From NCBI RefSeq assembly GCF_003574625.1, contig NZ_QNUJ01000018.1:1-44402 (forward strand): a stretch of 44,402 nt of DNA. Direction: 5' to 3'. Of the stretch, positions 44,284 through 44,402 are shown in pieces. The notes beneath the pieces are model-generated. The model was not told where the DNA came from. It ran no database searches and worked only from the letters and a program-made list of their open reading frames with translations. The stretch's first letter is position 1. Every line of letters begins with the position of its first letter. The stretch comes from Shinella zoogloeoides. GTDB taxonomy: Bacteria; Pseudomonadota; Alphaproteobacteria; Rhizobiales; Rhizobiaceae. The position numbers and the translations under genes are program-made.

Positions 44284-44402
44284 GGGGTCAGAACAAGATT
44301 TGTTCCCCCAGACACGCTAAGGTCGAACGGACCGTGAACTCTCGTCGCGAACCCGCATAATGGTCTGCCGGCTCGTCGCGAATTTCCTTGCTATCGCCGA
44401 AA
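44284..44402 (+). repeat. End of a Tn3-family transposon (right copy)
   Basis: Exact inverted copy of 1-119. The 38-bp terminal repeat is 44284-44321, starting GGGGTC and ending ACGCTAAG; its outer edge abuts the interrupted integrase. The transposon body continues to the right outside the window. The five bases before it are ATCCT, while those inside the left copy are GGAAA, so no shared 5-bp target duplication joins the two ends. Confidence 0.87.

Overview
The window looks like an accessory replicon or genomic island of an alphaproteobacterium of the order Rhizobiales (Rhizobium/Ensifer/Shinella-like). This is inferred from the high-GC codon use, the DUF1403-ScpB pair, the chemotaxis-receptor fragment and the NasST-controlled nitrate operon. 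No plasmid replication genes, tRNA, rRNA or CRISPR array were seen. Both ends are the same 119 bp in inverted orientation. Each contains a 38-bp Tn3-family terminal repeat whose outer GGGG edge faces into the window, so copies of one Tn3-type transposon lie outside on both sides. A chemotaxis receptor gene fragment lies at the left edge, and a tyrosine integrase is cut at the right edge.

About 1.2-26.4 kb is a complete system for periplasmic alcohol (probably ethanol) oxidation with PQQ. Its core is an ExaF/PedH-type quinoprotein dehydrogenase carrying the extra Asp typical of lanthanide enzymes (16628-18394). Around it are a PedF-type cytochrome c, a XoxJ-like binding protein, a pseudoazurin, a NosR-like flavo-iron-sulfur membrane protein with its own ApbE flavin transferase, a PQQ-associated ABC system (binding protein, beta-propeller, small acidic protein, ATPase, permease, Sel1 protein), a second nitrate/taurine-type ABC transporter split over 9.5 kb, a LuxR-type response regulator, a FIST sensor, a hybrid histidine kinase, and pqqABCDE. 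A cytoplasmic acetaldehyde dehydrogenase with DUF779 and an AcoR-like regulator completes alcohol -> aldehyde -> acid. The most interesting signal is a repeated palindrome (core GACC-WW-GGTCG, often followed by YAT). It occurs in each of the five regulatory intergenic regions of this block, seven copies in all, each about 56-86 bp before a start codon. It marks a single regulon that includes the NosR-like/ApbE pair and the split ABC transporter.

About 26.4-29.6 kb is a small SDR/VOC/DUF1127 operon with a divergent LysR regulator. It sits between an uninterpretable 0.7-kb stretch and a cysG gene that has lost its C-terminal end. About 29.65-39.5 kb is the assimilatory nitrate operon narK-nirB-nirD-narB-cysG' on the minus strand, preceded by nasT-nasS. 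Its leader has a near-perfect sigma-54 promoter, two hairpins with A1/G4 loops as bound by ANTAR proteins, and an overlapping terminator.

About 39.5-44.4 kb is a mosaic: a VOC remnant, a broken napC, an intact PIN-type toxin-antitoxin pair, and a DUF1403-ScpB pair divergent from the integrase that the Tn3-type element interrupts.
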